NCBI GenBank assembly: GCA_019918135.1
Contig: WBZZ01004066.1
Span: 246,001-310,000, forward strand
Length of the DNA stretch: 64,000 bases
From: Paulinella micropora
Lineage: Eukaryota > Cercozoa > Imbricatea > Euglyphida > Paulinellidae
Reading direction: 5' to 3'
The translations under genes and the position numbers were made by a program. Below the pieces are notes generated by a model. The model saw only the letters and a list, made by a program, of their open reading frames with translations. It had not been told where the DNA came from and made no database searches. Below, one piece after another: positions 1 through 12,147 of the stretch (positions are counted from its first letter, which is position 1; every line of letters starts with the position of its first letter).

Positions 1-1779
1 GCCCGCGGACCAGTACCTCGCGTGCGGCCAGGCCGGCCGGCCTTGCTACCTGGTCGAGGGCCCCGGCAACGCCACTCGGTGGCGGCTGCAGCCCTACGAG
101 CCCGTGCTCGCCAGGCTCGCGGCCCGCGCGGGCCGCTTGTGCACGCTGACCGCGCTTTGCGCTGGTGGTCCCTGTGGCTGCCTCCAGACCAGGGACGGCG
201 TGCTGTCGCGGGGTAGCTGTCCCGGCTCGGCCAGCTTTGACCAGGCCTTCTACCTGCTGACCGCCAACGCCTCGCAGGTGTCGGCCTCGGCGTCGCCGTC
301 GGCGTCCGGCACGCCCCAGAGCCGCTCCCGCACGCCCAGCGCGTCGCCGTCGGCGTCCGGCGTCGGCGCCCGCTCCGTCCGCCCCGGCGTCGCCGAGCGA
401 CGTGATCCTGGAGCCGGCGACCTGGTCGAAGCTAGGCCAGCTCATCACGCTGCGGGGCCAGGAGGGGTGCCTGTACGCCGACTACGCCCTGGCCGGCGCG
501 CCGACCCTACCGCTGCGCTACCTGCGGACCAAGGACGAGTGCTACGCGCGCCCCGCCTGGCAGGACGTGGTGTTTGGTCTGTCCGAGCGCGGACACGTGC
601 TGTGGCCCGCGCTGGCCGACCCCGCAGCCTTTGGGCAGCAGGTCACGAGCCGGACCGTGGCCCAGAGCTACGGGTACTGCCTGACCTGTGCGTCGAGCCC
701 CTGCGCGCTGCAGTCCGCCATCGTGCTGGGCCCGGCGGCCGGCTACTGCGGCATCGTGGCGGACCTGGCGTGGGGGTTTTATCTGGTGTCGGAGGCGTAT
801 TCCGAGCTGTCCGCCTTTGCCTACCTGACGGACGGCCTGGCGCTCGGGCTGTCCCAGCGCGCCCTGAGCTCGTTCCAGCACCTGAACCCGAATGCGTGCA
901 AGTTGGGGCCACCGCCGTGCCACCAGCTGTGCGTGTCCCAGTACCCGTACCTGGGGTACAGCTGCCAGTGCCAGGCGGGTTATGTCTTCTCTGCCTCGGG
1001 CGTCGACGGGCTCTGCGTCAACCAGAACGAATGCGCGGTCGGGACACACAACTGCGATGCCCGGGCCACTTGCACTGACACGGTGGGCAGCTTCTATTGT
1101 ACGTGCAACGCGGGCTACGCCGGCAACGGCGTCACGTGTACCAACGTGAACGAATGCGTGGCGTCGACGTGGGAAACCCGCGCCTGCTCTGACCGGTGCG
1201 GCACTATCACCAGCCGGCCGTGCGTGTACTGCCAGGATACCGAGGGCAGCTACGCCTGCCGCGACTTCCAGCGGCTGCGCATCGAATACGGCCGGTTGTG
1301 TGTCGACATGGACAGCAGCAGAAACTACCCGTTCGCTTCGCCCTGCCGCAGCCCCTATGACGAGGACGCGGTGCCCCTCTCCCTCGAGCCCAGCGGGGTC
1401 CGGGGGCTGGGTGGCGTTCAAGCTGGGTAGCAGTTACCTGTACGACAACTACTACGGTCGGGGCACGGGGGACAATAGCCTCTATCGCAACCTGGCGGTG
1501 TCAGTGACCAAGGACATCCACTATTTCTTTGGGTTTGAAAAGTACGGCTGGGACCCGATCACCGACGACGAGTTTGGCCTGCGCTTCGTGCTCCACCCCG
1601 CCTCGAACCAGCAGGACTGCGTGCAATGGCGGGTCGTGGACACGCCCGGCAGCCAGTTACTATTCCTGGTGCCCTGCGGGAACTGTCCGCACACCTGGGG
1701 TACCGGCACGGTGTATTATGACTCGAATGCCCGGGTTTATATGGGCTGCTTGTTTTACTTCACGTACAGCACCAGTTAG
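1..1779 (+). CDS. EGF-repeat cysteine-rich protein, 5' truncated by window, frameshifted
   Basis: The coding frame enters from the left edge in frame 2, passes a Ser/Pro-rich tandem segment (about 275-400), continues in frame 3 to about 1,395 and finishes in frame 1 at the stop at 1,777-1,779. The product has an N-terminal cysteine-containing region, a low-complexity SASPSASG-type linker, a roughly 150-residue unassigned region, and then two to three EGF-like modules (about 895-1,270). The middle module reads NECAVGTHNC...GSFYCTCNAGY, the calcium-binding EGF pattern with Asn in place of the usual first Asp. A Tyr/Phe-rich C-terminal domain without recognised family follows. EGF modules are typical of extracellular adhesion proteins, so a virion-surface or secreted role is inferred. 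An AATAAA lies at 1,827-1,832. The two frame changes are single-base indels, at about 365 and in the G-rich stretch near 1,395; both are too short to be introns. Confidence 0.6.
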
Positions 1780-1826
1780 CCAGCACAGTCGCCCAACGTG
1801 CACGGGCCCCGGCCCTCCGCTGCCTG

Positions 1827-1832
1827 AATAAA
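1827..1832 (+). terminator. AATAAA polyadenylation-type signal
   Basis: AATAAA 48 bases after the stop codon of the EGF-repeat gene. Similar hexamers follow several other genes here, which fits eukaryote-type mRNA 3' end formation. Confidence 0.5.
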
Positions 1833-2155
1833 GAGTTTCGAGTAGGCTGGTAGCTTGCCCGGCACCGGCCGGGACGCCTGGTTGGGGCGCCCGAACCCGG
1901 CCAACCACTCCGGCTACGAGCCAGGGCCGGGGAGAGGGGCGGGGGGTGGACAAGGGAGGGGGGAAAGGGCGGGGGAGGGGGGCGGTCTGGGCCTCCCCCC
2001 CCAGGCTTTTCCTCCTTTCCCTAGGCGGGCGCGACCGGGCCCGGCACCCGCACCGTGCCGCCCGTGACTAGCAAAAGCCCTCCCCCCCTGGGGAGAAAGA
2101 AAGCGCGCTAGTCACTTCCTCCCAGCCATCCCCCGGCCATCCCCGGGGTGTGCTG

Positions 2156-2190
<35 letters not shown>

Positions 2191-2200
2191 TGTTTTGTCG
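1833..2200. other. Intergenic GC-rich spacer with TG microsatellite
   Basis: No gene is supported. The spacer contains polypurine G-rich stretches (1,930-1,990), C-rich runs and a TG dinucleotide repeat immediately before the next start codon. Confidence 0.6.
2161..2186. repeat. TG dinucleotide microsatellite
   Basis: Thirteen uninterrupted TG units directly upstream of the ATG at 2,201. An open frame running through it would give an artefactual Cys-Val repeat N terminus, so it is treated as 5' leader. Confidence 0.8.
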
Positions 2201-5200
2201 ATGCCCTCACGACGCACGCCGGCCCGCCGCTCGTGGGCCCCGGCCGGCGTGCTCTGGCTGGTAGCCGCCGCGAGCGCCAGCCCAGCTACGAGGTCGAGGT
2301 GGCGGACAACCGCTACTACTCGTGCATGGGCACGGGGGCCAGCAGGTGCGGCTCCGGTTTCGACGGGTGGGTGCCGGGCTTTGTGTTGGACAGTGCGGCC
2401 GAGCGCGGCCTGGACGTGCTGTATTGGGACTACCTCGACTCCTCGCAGCTGTGCGAGTGCCGCGCCGCCGGCGGGTACTTGGGCTACAGCGCTACGACGC
2501 GCCCGCTGAGGTCCTACCTGCTCTTGAACGACAGCCGGCCGCTCGCGTCGTACCCAGTGCTGCGCGGACGGAACGCCAGCCTGCCCCAGTGCAGCGCAGA
2601 CTCGAGTGCGTTCGGGCCCGCGTATAATTTCAGCCAGTGCGCGGGCCCCCGGACCGGCTGCGGCGTGGCCTGCAGCGCGGGCTTCCGGCCGGCGGCGGGG
2701 AACCTGACGGCCGCGTGCCCGGCCTACCAGGAGTTCCCGGCCGGCACGGAGGTGTTCCCCGCGTACGGGCGTTGGCACCTGTCGACGGTGTGCGAGGACG
2801 TGGACGAGTGCGGGGAGGGCACCCACGACTGCAGCCCCCTCGCGGACTGCCGCAATACGGCCGGCTCGTACGCGTGCGCCTGCGACGGCCGGGACGGGCG
2901 GTACCAGGAGGCGGCCGGCACCGGGGGCCGCGGCGAGCTAGGGTGTGAGGTGAGCCCCTGCCGCGGCGAACTCCTGGTGCAGCTGGCCGGCCGGCTGCAC
3001 TGGGGCACGTGCGACGGCCTAGCGGCCGACGGGCCCAACTGCACCTTGTTCTGCGCGCCCGGCTACCTGGACAACACCGGCGGCCTCGGCGCCGTGTACG
3101 ACTGCCCCGGCGGCCGGCTGCGGGCGCTGTGGCCGGCCGGGGGCCTGAGCTGCGGGCCGGGGGCGGTGGGCGCGGGCCTGGGCAGCGTCGTCGACTACGA
3201 CTACCAGTTGCTCTTCGCTTCCTCCGACGCGGCCGCCACGGCGGCGGACCAGACGCTGCTGGTCGGGGGCCTGGACGACGACGGGCACGACGACCTGGTG
3301 CTCTTGCTGGCCCGGGGGCCGGAGCGGACGGCGGTGGTCTACCAGAGCGCGCTGGACCTGACGGCGTGGAAGGCGCTCGCGCACCCGGGCTGTGAGCGGC
3401 TCTTCAACTGGCGGCTGCTGGCCGCGGCGCTGACGGCCGTGTGCGCGTACCTGGACGGGCCGCGCTGGCAGTACGTGCGGGTCGAGTGGCCGGGCGACGC
3501 CTGGGGCCCCTACGACGGCCAGCCCTGGCGAGCGCGCGCGGGGGCCGTCCACCTGCGGCAGGCCGGCGCCACGGTGAACCGCGGCGTGCTGGAGCTGGTG
3601 GGGCCCCCGCGCGGCGACCGGCTGCTGCTCTTCGCCCGGTACGGGCGGAACGGGGATCCCGACCACGCGCTCGACTGGTACTACTACTTCAATAGCTCCT
3701 CTCCGGCCGCGCTGGAGGACGGCACGGCGTACGACTGGGACGGCCGGCGGCTGGCGGGCGGCGGCGCGCAGCTGGACCTGGGTTTCTGGCAGGAGGGCCT
3801 GCGGCTGCCCGGCGGTGCGGAGCAAGACCTGGGCGTGCTCGGCGAGTGCCGGGACCGCTGGTTCGCCGACGGCTCGGTCCGGGCGCTGTGGACGCCGCCC
3901 TGCGCCGTGACGCAGTGCGTGCCGGTGCCGGCCTCGGCCGCGCTGCTGGCCGTGTGCGGCGGCACGGGGCAGCTGTTCGTGGTGGCGCCGGCGGACCAGG
4001 CCGAGTACTGGCGGGGCCCGGCGGCGGCGGCCCGCGCGCTGCCGTACCGGTCCGTGGAGGCGGCGGCCGGGGTCGAGCGCGTGGGCTTCTGCGCGCGTAC
4101 CGGCTGGCCCTCGCTGCAGCTCTTTGCGCTGGCGCGGAACAGCAGCGGCAACAGCAGCCAGGGCCCGCGCGTGGACTGGTACGCGCAGGACGAGCTGGAC
4201 CCGTGGGGCGCCTGGGTGCGGCGGGGCGCCGTGGCGCTGAGCCCCGGCGGCGCGCTGCAGCTCGGGTGCCGGGCGCTGCCGGCCGCCCCGCAACAGGCGC
4301 TGGTGCTGGTGGGGCGCACGAGCGCCGGCCGCGCGTACCTGCTGTGCGTGCCCGCCGCCCAGCTCGTCGAGAGCCGGCCGCTGGACCTGTGCCAGTACGT
4401 GGTGTGCCACCCGTCGGCCGCGTGCGCCCTGGTGCAGGGCTGGCCGCGCTGTGTGTGCGCGGCGGGCTGGGTCGGGGACGGCTACCGCTTCTGCGAGGCG
4501 GCGCGGCCGGCCCAGCTGGGCACGTGGCGGGGCCTGTCGCTGGAGCAGCGGACCACGTTCGTGGCGGGCTGGGCCGGGGGCGCGGTGGCCGAGGCCGTGC
4601 CCGTGGCCGAGCGCGCGCTCGGCAGCCTGTCGGTCTGGCGCTGCGCGGACGCCACGCGGGCGGATCCGTACAGTGCCTGCCGCTACGGGCGGTCCTGCCG
4701 CCTGCCGGCGCCGGGCCTCCTGGGCCCGGACGACGACCCGGACGCCCTGGTGCGAAGCAGCCCCGCGCGCGAGCTGGTGTGCCCCGGGGGACCCCTGCTG
4801 CGCGCGCAGTACTGGTACGCGCCGAGCCAGGCGTGGGCGGACGCCTACTTCGCCGGCACCGCCGTCCCGCGGGGCCTCGCCGACCTCGCCGTCGGCGCCG
4901 TGCCCGAGTGCTACTACCTGTTCCCGTTGGCGGGCTGGCCCTTCCGGCCGGGCGCCCGGCCCGTCGCGCTCACGGCGGCGGCGGTCTGGTCGGTGCTGGG
5001 CGTGGTGGCGCCCGGGCCGGCGGCGCCCGTGCGCGGGGCCGCGGCCGCGAACCTGTGCGCGCAGGTGCGGGCGGCGGCGGACGAGTTCGAGTGCGCCTTC
5101 CCCTTCCGCCGCCAGGCGGCGCCGGGCTTCTGTGGCCTGACGCCCGAGGTGCAGCTGCCGTGCGGGCCGGGCGGCGCGCCGGTGGTGTGCCGGGCCCGCG

Positions 5201-8200
5201 ACGACGGCGGGGGCTACGCGTGCGAGTCCACCCTGGCCGGGGGCCTGTTTACGCTCGCGCGCCAGGACGTGCCGCCCGGCGCGCTGCGGGCGGGCTGCGC
5301 GGTGCTGCGGTCCTACTGCGAGGCCGGCCGCGACTACCAGTGCGGCTGGCCGCTGGCGCCGGCGCCGGCGCCGGCCTTCTGCGCCGCCGGCCCGGCGTGG
5401 CTGAGCGCGCGCTGCTCCGCCGGCGCGCTGTGGTGCGACCCGGCCGGCGCTGACGGGGCCGGCTGCGTGCAGGCGTGCGCGGCCGGCGCCGAGGGGCTGC
5501 CGGCCGGCCTGCTGGCGGCCTGGCTCGCCGCCAGCCGGGCCGCCCCGGGCACGGAGGACGAGGACGACGCGGGCTTCGCCGCGGCCTTCTGGAACACGTC
5601 GGCCACGCCCGCGCTGCTGGCCCGCTACCCGTGGCTGGCCGAGGGCCCGGGCCTGCGCGCGCGGGCCGGCGAGGCCCTGTGCGACGCGTGCCTGGCGCCG
5701 GCCGGCGGCGGCGGCGGCACACTGCCGGCCTCGCGCGTGAGCGTGGACTGGTGCCCGTTCGCGTGCAGCGTCGTCAGCGCCTTCTCGTGCCTGTACCACG
5801 CGCTCGAGTGCCGGGCCGACGGCCCGCGCACGTACGAGTGCTGGTCCACGACGGACCAGCTCGTGTGGTGGGCCCGCGGGGTCGGCGCCGACGTCGTGGC
5901 CCGCGCGGCCGACGCCGGCGATTGCGCGCCGCTGTGGCTGCTCGGCGAGTACTGCCTGTGCCGTCCGCCCCGGCCGCGCTCCGCGGCCGCCGCGGTGGCG
6001 CCCGTGCTGACGAACGCGCGCGCCTGCTTCTACGTCGTCGAGTCGGAACAGCTGTACCTGGCGCCCGGCGAGGTGGCGGCCGAGTGCGGCGGGCCCGCGA
6101 CCGAGGCCGTGCTGGCGGGCCGTTGGGTCGGGGCCTGCGGCCCGGGCGCGGCGGCCGGGGTCACGTGCCTGCTGGGCGAGCGGCAGGGCGTGGACGGCGC
6201 CGGCCTGCCCCAGGCGGGGGCGTCGTGCGCCTGGGGGCAGGGGCGGGGCTCGTGCTCGCTGCCGCTGCCCGCCGCGGTCCTGGACGCCGCCCGGGGGGCC
6301 GCCGCCCGCGCCGAGGCGTGCGCCCGGCTCGTGGCCTGGTGCCAGGCCCCGGACGCGCGCGGCCCGCCCGCCGCCGTGGACCTGGGGCGGGGGTGGCCGG
6401 CGGGCCCGCTCGACGGCGGCCTGCGCACGTACCTGGGCCCCGACGGGCTGCCTCTGAGCAGCAACCGCAGCGGCTGTCCGGCGCTCGCCCGCCCGCGGCC
6501 GGCCCCGGGCTGCCCGGCCGGCCTCAATGTGTCGTGCGGGGCCCAGCTGTGCCAGGCGGCGCTGCCGGCCCAGCCCGCGGCGGCGGACGCGGGGTGGTGG
6601 CAGTGCGTCCGCGCCCACCCCTGGGTTCGGCCGGCCTCGCTGGCGTTCGCGTGCGGCCCGTCACGCGTGGTGTGCGAGGCGGCCCCGAACTCGACGTACT
6701 TGTGCCAAGCGGCGGCCGACGCGCCCTTCCGGCTGCTCGAGTGCCGCCCGCCCGGGTGGTGGCTGCTGCGCCAGCCCGGGGACCTGTGCCAGCTGCTGCT
6801 GCGCGCCTGCCCGTCGGACCCGCCGCCCGCGTCCGCCCAGCCCGGGCTGGGCGCGGACGGCACGTGCGCCCGGAACGCCGACGGGGCCTGGGCCCCGGCC
6901 CCGGGCGCCGTGGCGGCCTGGCTGAACGCCTCGCGCTGGGGCGTGAGCCTGTGCCGCCCGGCCGTGGGGGCGTGGCCCGGCGGCGGTTGGCGCTCGCCGC
7001 CCGGCTGTGCCCCCCAGCCCGGCGGAGCCGGCGCGGCGGCCCGCGCCGGGCTGGGCGGCGGTGGCGGACGGGGTGGTGGGCGCGTGCGGCGAGCTGGCGG
7101 TCCGGTGCGTGCCGCAGGACTTCTGCCGCGGGGTGCAGTGCTTCGCCGACTGCGAGGCCGCGGACACGTGCGCGCTCACGGGGCTGCCGGTCCTGCGGGG
7201 CTCGGCGCGCTGGCTCGCGGCGCTGGAGGAGCGGTGGCTGGCCGGGCTCGCGCGCGGGGCCCCGCCGGGCCAGGACCCGCCGCCGCCGCCGTCCACGGCG
7301 GCCGGCCTGGCGGGCTGCTGGCTGCCCGCGGACGCGCTGGCCGACCCGTGCGGCAGCCTGCGGACCGGCTGCCACGCCGCGTGCGGCACGGCCTGGCCTG
7401 ACGACTCGTCGCAGCCCGCCGGGGCCGCGGGGGAGGTGGGGGCGGACGGCTGCCTGCGCGCCTTCTACCTGCAGTCAGTGCTGCGCTGCGGGACCACGGA
7501 CGTCGAGTGCCAGGCGCTGGACGGGCCCCTGGCGCAGCGGCTGCCCCCGGCGCTGCGGGACGAGCTGCCGCCCGGCCCGCGCCGGGGTGGCTGTGGTGCC
7601 AGAGCGTGGCCGGGCCCGGGGCCACGGCCAACGTGTCGTGCCTGGCGCCCGCGCGGGGCCTGGCGCTGGCTCGCGACCGCTGCCAGTTCCTGGCGCGCGC
7701 GTGCGCCGGCCACGCGGGCCTGCTCAGCTGCGCCGAGGGGTGGGCCCGCGACGCCTGGACGGACCCCTTCTGCACGAGCCGGGCCCGGCGCAGCGTGGCC
7801 GCCGACCCCTGGAGCAGCTCCAGCCTGGTGGGCTGCGACTGCGGCGCGCACTGGTCGCCCGACGGCCTGGCGCTGCTGCCGCGTGCGCTGCGCGACGCCA
7901 ACTGCTACGCGGCGCAGTCGTCGTTCCAGCTGACCCCGCCGCTCAGCGACCTGGCGGCCTGCGCGGCAGCGCGCGACCCGGGCCCCGGGCTCACGTGCCG
8001 GTCGCGCGGGCTCGTGTCCCCCGACGAGTTCTTCCTGCTCTGGCTCGCGCCGCACTGGCCGGCCGTGCGCGAGCGCGGCCTGCTGCTGGAGCACTACTTG
8101 CGCGGCACGGAGCCGTGGGGCTCGCTGCCGCCGGCGCCCGACGCGGGGCTGGCGCGCTTCCTCCGCGGGCTGTGGGCCTGGGGCGGGGCGCCCGCCGCCA

Positions 8201-10377
8201 GCGCGCTCGTGTTCGCCGACGTGCTGCGCGCCGAGGCCGGCGGCCTGCGGCGCGCGCGGCGCTACTGGTGCCTGGGGGCGGCCGACGACGGCGGCGCCGT
8301 GCCCGTGTGCGCCACGCGGCCGGGCCAGGGCCTGCCGCTCTGCACCGTCCACTGCCCGCCGGCCAAGTGCCGTTCGGGGCGAACGGCACCGGCCCCGTGG
8401 GCAACGGCACGGCGGGCGAAGGCGCGGTGGGCACGCGCTGCTGCCCGCCGGCGGCCGGCGGGCCGTGCCGCGACCTGGCGCCGCCGCCCGCGCCCGGCTG
8501 GGCGTACGCGGAGCAGCGGGACTGGTGCTGGCTGCAGGTCCCGGGCCTCGAGCGCGGGCCCTTCCGCCGGCCGGGAGACGGGGAGTGGGCCCTGGCGCCG
8601 CACCCCTGGCGCGGGGCGCGCGCCTGCCGGCCCAACCTGTGGGCCGAGCGGACGGCCTGGGCGGAGCCCGTGCTCGGCGCCGCGTCGGCGTTCGAGGCGC
8701 CCGATTCGGCCCTGGTCCGCTGCCACGGCGACGTGCGCTGCCACGGCGTGGTGTTCGTGGCCGACGGCGGTACCTTCTACAGCGACCGCCCCCTCAACTT
8801 TCCGCTCGCCTTTTTGCAGGAGCACGACCCCGGCCGCCGCCACGCCCACGCCACGGACCGCGGGGGGCGCTACTTCTTGCACCCGGTGCCCGACGACGCG
8901 CTCGAAGTGGAGGGCGACCTCCTGGTGCGCCCGACCGGCCTGTTCCTCTCGCTGACCCGGACGCTGGACCGGCGCCTGAACCAGCGCTGCGACCGCTTCG
9001 GCTGGTCGCTGGACACGCCCTGGGCGGCCCGCGACCGGCGCCCGGCCACCCGCGCGCGTGCGCTCGTGGTCCTGCGCGAGCGCTGGCGTGCCCTGCAGCG
9101 CGAAGCCGGCTGGTCCGCCCCCGACGACCAGCTGCTGGCGCTGCACCAGAGCGGCGGCTGCGCCGGCTGGCTGGCGCAGCTCTGCCCGGGCGCCGGCGGC
9201 CGAACCAGTCGCGGCGCCAGTCGCGCCGCCAGTCGCCGCCGGGACCAGTCCCCCCCCCCCCCCCCCTGCCCCCCGTGGCCCGCGTGCGCCGCCACCGCCC
9301 GCCGTGCTGCCGGGCGCGAATCCTGCGAGCTACGACGCGGCGCGTACGCGCTCAGTACTACCGGCGCTGCACACGCTCGTCCCCGGCCGCCGGTTCCGGC
9401 CTTCCGCAGCGCCGAGCTCGAGGACGACGACCTCCGGAGCACGGGGGCGGGGGAGGACACCTACCGCGCCGAGGTGCGGCGCTGGTTCCTGGCCTGGGAC
9501 CTCGAGCGCGAGGCCGTCCGGGACGCGCTGCTCGTCCGCCACGAGTACGAGGCACGCCGCGCCCGGGCGCGCCGCTGCTACGAGGCGCCGGCGGCCCCCC
9601 TCGCGCGCCGCGGGCTGCCACGGCCTGGCTCCTGCTCGAGCCGCCGTGCTGGCGCAGTGGGGCCTGCCGGCCGGCTGCCGCACGTCCGAGGACGGCCTGG
9701 CGGGGGCCGCGCCGGCGTCCGACCACTGCGGTTTCTCGGCGGACGGCGCCCGCTTCTGGCCGGGCGAGGAGGAGCTGGCTGCCGTCGTGGCGCAGACGGA
9801 CGCAAGCGCTGGGGCCAGCTCGCCCTGGGCGCGGTTCCGCCGGGGTACGCACCCCCTGGCGTTAGCCGAGGTGGAGCCGCACGAGCTGCTGCGTTACCAC
9901 GCGCCGCGCTTCGTGGGCGGCCTGGCCGTCGCGGCCGTGGTCGGGCCGGGCGTGAGCGCCAGCTACGACCTGGGCTGGCAGGGCGCCGCCGAGTACCTGC
10001 ACGCGGACCCGCTGCCGCTGTGCCGGCCGGACGTGCTGGGCCCGCGCCAGCCCTGCGCCCGCCTGGCCCCGGACCGCGCCGCCGCCTGGTTCGGCTATCT
10101 GGCCTGGCGCCAGTGGGTGCTGCTCGAGGCCTTTACGCACGGCGAGGCGCGCCTCGCCCCCGGCCAGCCCTTCTGCGACCGCCTGGACCTGCCGCTGTGG
10201 CGCACGGAGCCCGTGCTCGCGCTCGGCGCCTCGCACGCCTGCGCCGTGCCCCTGTGCCCGCTGCCGCTGGCCCCGGGCTTCGACTGGGCCGCCGCGGCGC
10301 GCGCCGCGGCGCCCGCCGGCGCCGCCTGGTGGGCGGGCTCAGTAGCCCCGGGCTCGGTGGTGTTGCTCTTTGACTAG
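2201..10377 (+). CDS. Giant cysteine-rich secreted EGF/FG-GAP-like protein, multiply frameshifted
   Basis: The chosen start is ATG 2,201 because it encodes a signal peptide (basic MPSRRTPARRSW, then a hydrophobic AGVLWLVAAASAS stretch) in frame 2. A single-base shift near 2,280 then leads into the long frame-1 ORF. A calcium-binding EGF module (DVDECGEGTHDC...GSYACACDG) lies at about 2,797-2,900, and an FG-GAP/integrin-like motif (GGLDDDGHDDLVLL) near 3,270-3,310. From about 4,390 onward come many Cys-spaced units of the type C..(8-15)..C with Trp/Tyr, plus a second EGF-like unit at 4,390-4,500. N-x-S/T sites are common, which suits a glycosylated surface protein. Coding then changes frame near 7,020, 7,585, 8,375, around 9,190-9,400 and 9,630, ending at TAG 10,375-10,377. 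The predicted product is about 2,700 residues. The frame changes are short indels without intron signals, so either the gene is decaying or the sequence carries GC-homopolymer errors. Confidence 0.6.
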
Positions 10378-10647
10378 GTACCTCGGGCCGCGCCCGGCGT
10401 GGCCCAGGCGGTCGAACGCGGGAAGGGGAGGGGAGGCACGACGGGGGAGAGGAGGTGGTCCTCCTGCCTCCGCCCCTTCCCTGCCCCCTCCCTGCCGGGG
10501 CCCCGGCGGCGGCCCAGAGGAGGCGGGAGAGGGAAAGCTCCCCCGGCCACCCCTGGGCAGCCGCGAGCCCCCGCCCGGCGTCCCCTCCCGCGAGTTCCTG
10601 CCTTAGGACACATTAGGTCGGTCCTGGCACCACCCAGCGCGCCCCCG
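10378..10647. other. Intergenic spacer upstream of nuclease gene
   Basis: G/C-rich spacer. An upstream in-frame Met exists at 10,399, but the extension would be Arg/Gly/Pro low-complexity residues, so it is treated as leader. Confidence 0.4.
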
Positions 10648-11994
10648 ATGCTGACGACGCCCCCAGACGCTGCCGCCGCCGAGCGTGTCCCGCTGCCGCC
10701 GCCACCAGGCGCGGGAGCCGCCGGGCCTGCCCCGCTGCTCCCGGAGGGCGCGGGAGCCGAGCGTGCCCCACCGCCGCCGCCGGCGGGCGCGGGAGCCGGG
10801 CGTGCCCTGCCGTCGCCACCGCCGGCGGGCGCGGGAGCCGAGCGTGCCCCGCTGCTGGGCAGTGCGGCCGCGGCCGCGACGGCCGAGCTGGCCCTGTCGT
10901 ACTGCCCGGCGAGCGCGCGTGCCGGGTTGGGGCGCTGGCTGCGACAGGGCTCGGCCTGCGGCACGGAGCCCAAGACGGCCTTCTGGCACCAGTTCCTGCT
11001 GCAGACGGGCTGGCAGGCGGCGGTCGTCCAGGCGCAGCACCTGCCCGGGGTGGCCACCAGCGCGGTCGAACACTACCGGGAGGAAGCGGCGGCCGAACTG
11101 GCGCGCTTGTCCCCGGGCCCGCTGCCGCCCGCCGCCTGCGTCCTGGTCGTGGACAGCCGCGAGCGGCAGCTGGCGGCGCTGCTCGGCCCGCTCCCTTTCG
11201 CCCGCCGCGAGGCGCTGGCCGTGGGGGACGTGGAGTTCCGCTGGGAGGGCCGCCCCGCGCGCGTCTGGGAGCGCAAGCGCGCGGACGACGCACTGCAAGC
11301 CCTGCACAGCGGCAAGTTTACCAAGCAGCGCGAGGCGCTGCGGGCGGTGTGGGCTCAGCGGCCGGGGTGCGCGTGCTACCTGCTCGAGTCGCCGGGCTGG
11401 CTCCTGGCCCCCGCCGCTCGCTGCGAGGACCCCGCGCTCCGGCCCCTGAAGCGCGCGCGTGTCCTGACCCTGGGCGGTGCCCAGCCGGCCAGGGAGCGCC
11501 TGCGCACGCTGCGCTCGCTCGCCAGCAGCCTGGCCGCCAAGGACGGTTTCCCTGTCCTCGAGAGCGCGCACGTGCTGCACACGGCCGTGCTCGTGCTGTC
11601 ACTGTTCCGCGCCTGGGCCTCACTGCCCGCACCCCTGCGGCCCCCCCCGGGCGTGGGGGCGGACGCGCTGGACGACGCGCGCGCAGTGAAACGGGTCAGG
11701 CAGCACCGGGGGGCCGGGCCGGGCGGCGAGCGGCGGGCGCTGTACGGGGCCGTGCGCGGCGTGAGCCCCGGCGTGGCGCGGGCCGTGCAGGCGCGCTTCC
11801 CGGCGCCCGGGGACCTGCTGCGGCACTGCCGCCGCCTGGGCGCCGACGCCGCGTGCCGGGACCTGGCGGACGTCCCCGTCCCCGCGGCCGCCGCGAGCGG
11901 GCGGCCGCGGCGGGTGGGGCCCAAGGTCGCACGCCGGCTGCTGTGCCGGCTCGGCGCCCGGGAGGTGTGCTCGGGCGTGGACTGTGACTGTTAG
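10648..11994 (+). CDS. ERCC4-type structure-specific nuclease (XPF/MUS81 family)
   Basis: 448 residues from ATG 10,648. Residues about 15-75 are Pro/Ala-rich with degenerate repeats of the form PPPPAGAGAERAP. The ERCC4 nuclease core follows: VVDSRE (V168-E172), GDVEF, then WERKRADD with the family ERKxxxD signature (E208, R209, K210, D213), and a SGKFTKQREAL segment matching the conserved Gln-containing helix. The C terminus (about 370-445) has two helix-hairpin-helix-like stretches (GVSPGVARAVQARF and RVGPKVARRLLCRL), the usual DNA-binding partner of this nuclease. Family members cut branched DNA (3' flaps, Holliday-type junctions) during repair and recombination, and ERCC4 nucleases occur in other large DNA viruses. 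Presumed role: resolving viral replication or recombination intermediates. The frame is intact. Confidence 0.8.
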   Translation: MLTTPPDAAAAERVPLPPPPGAGAAGPAPLLPEGAGAERAPPPPPAGAGAGRALPSPPPAGAGAERAPLLGSAAAAATAELALSYCPASARAGLGRWLRQGSACGTEPKTAFWHQFLLQTGWQAAVVQAQHLPGVATSAVEHYREEAAAELARLSPGPLPPAACVLVVDSRERQLAALLGPLPFARREALAVGDVEFRWEGRPARVWERKRADDALQALHSGKFTKQREALRAVWAQRPGCACYLLESPGWLLAPAARCEDPALRPLKRARVLTLGGAQPARERLRTLRSLASSLAAKDGFPVLESAHVLHTAVLVLSLFRAWASLPAPLRPPPGVGADALDDARAVKRVRQHRGAGPGGERRALYGAVRGVSPGVARAVQARFPAPGDLLRHCRRLGADAACRDLADVPVPAAAASGRPRRVGPKVARRLLCRLGAREVCSGVDCDC

Positions 11995-12147
11995 GGGGGT
12001 GGGGGCTGCCCCCGCACGCGCCTGCCCCCCCCCCCCCCCCCGCCCGCCGGGCGTCGGCGGCGTTCTTCTCTCCCCTCTGGATCTAATGGGTAAAACATAA
12101 AACCATCTCTCTCCTCCCCATCAAAAGACTCAACAAAAAGCAACCTG
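11995..12147. promoter_or_regulatory. AT-shifted leader/promoter of the coiled-coil gene
   Basis: After a C-run (12,028-12,041), composition changes sharply to A-rich (about 12,083-12,140, including AAAACATAAAACC and AAAAGACTCAAC) just before ATG 12,148. This is the sort of A-rich early promoter found in many large DNA viruses. No exact consensus is claimed. Confidence 0.35.

Noticed and set aside
3019-6618. 1,199-residue minus-strand ORF
   Set aside because: Antisense shadow of the EGF-type gene; Arg/Ala/Gly/Pro low-complexity caused by GC bias, no motifs.
5475-8370. Frame-3 part of the 1,632-residue plus ORF
   Set aside because: Only its later portion (about 8,375-9,600) is protein-like; the rest is an out-of-frame shadow.
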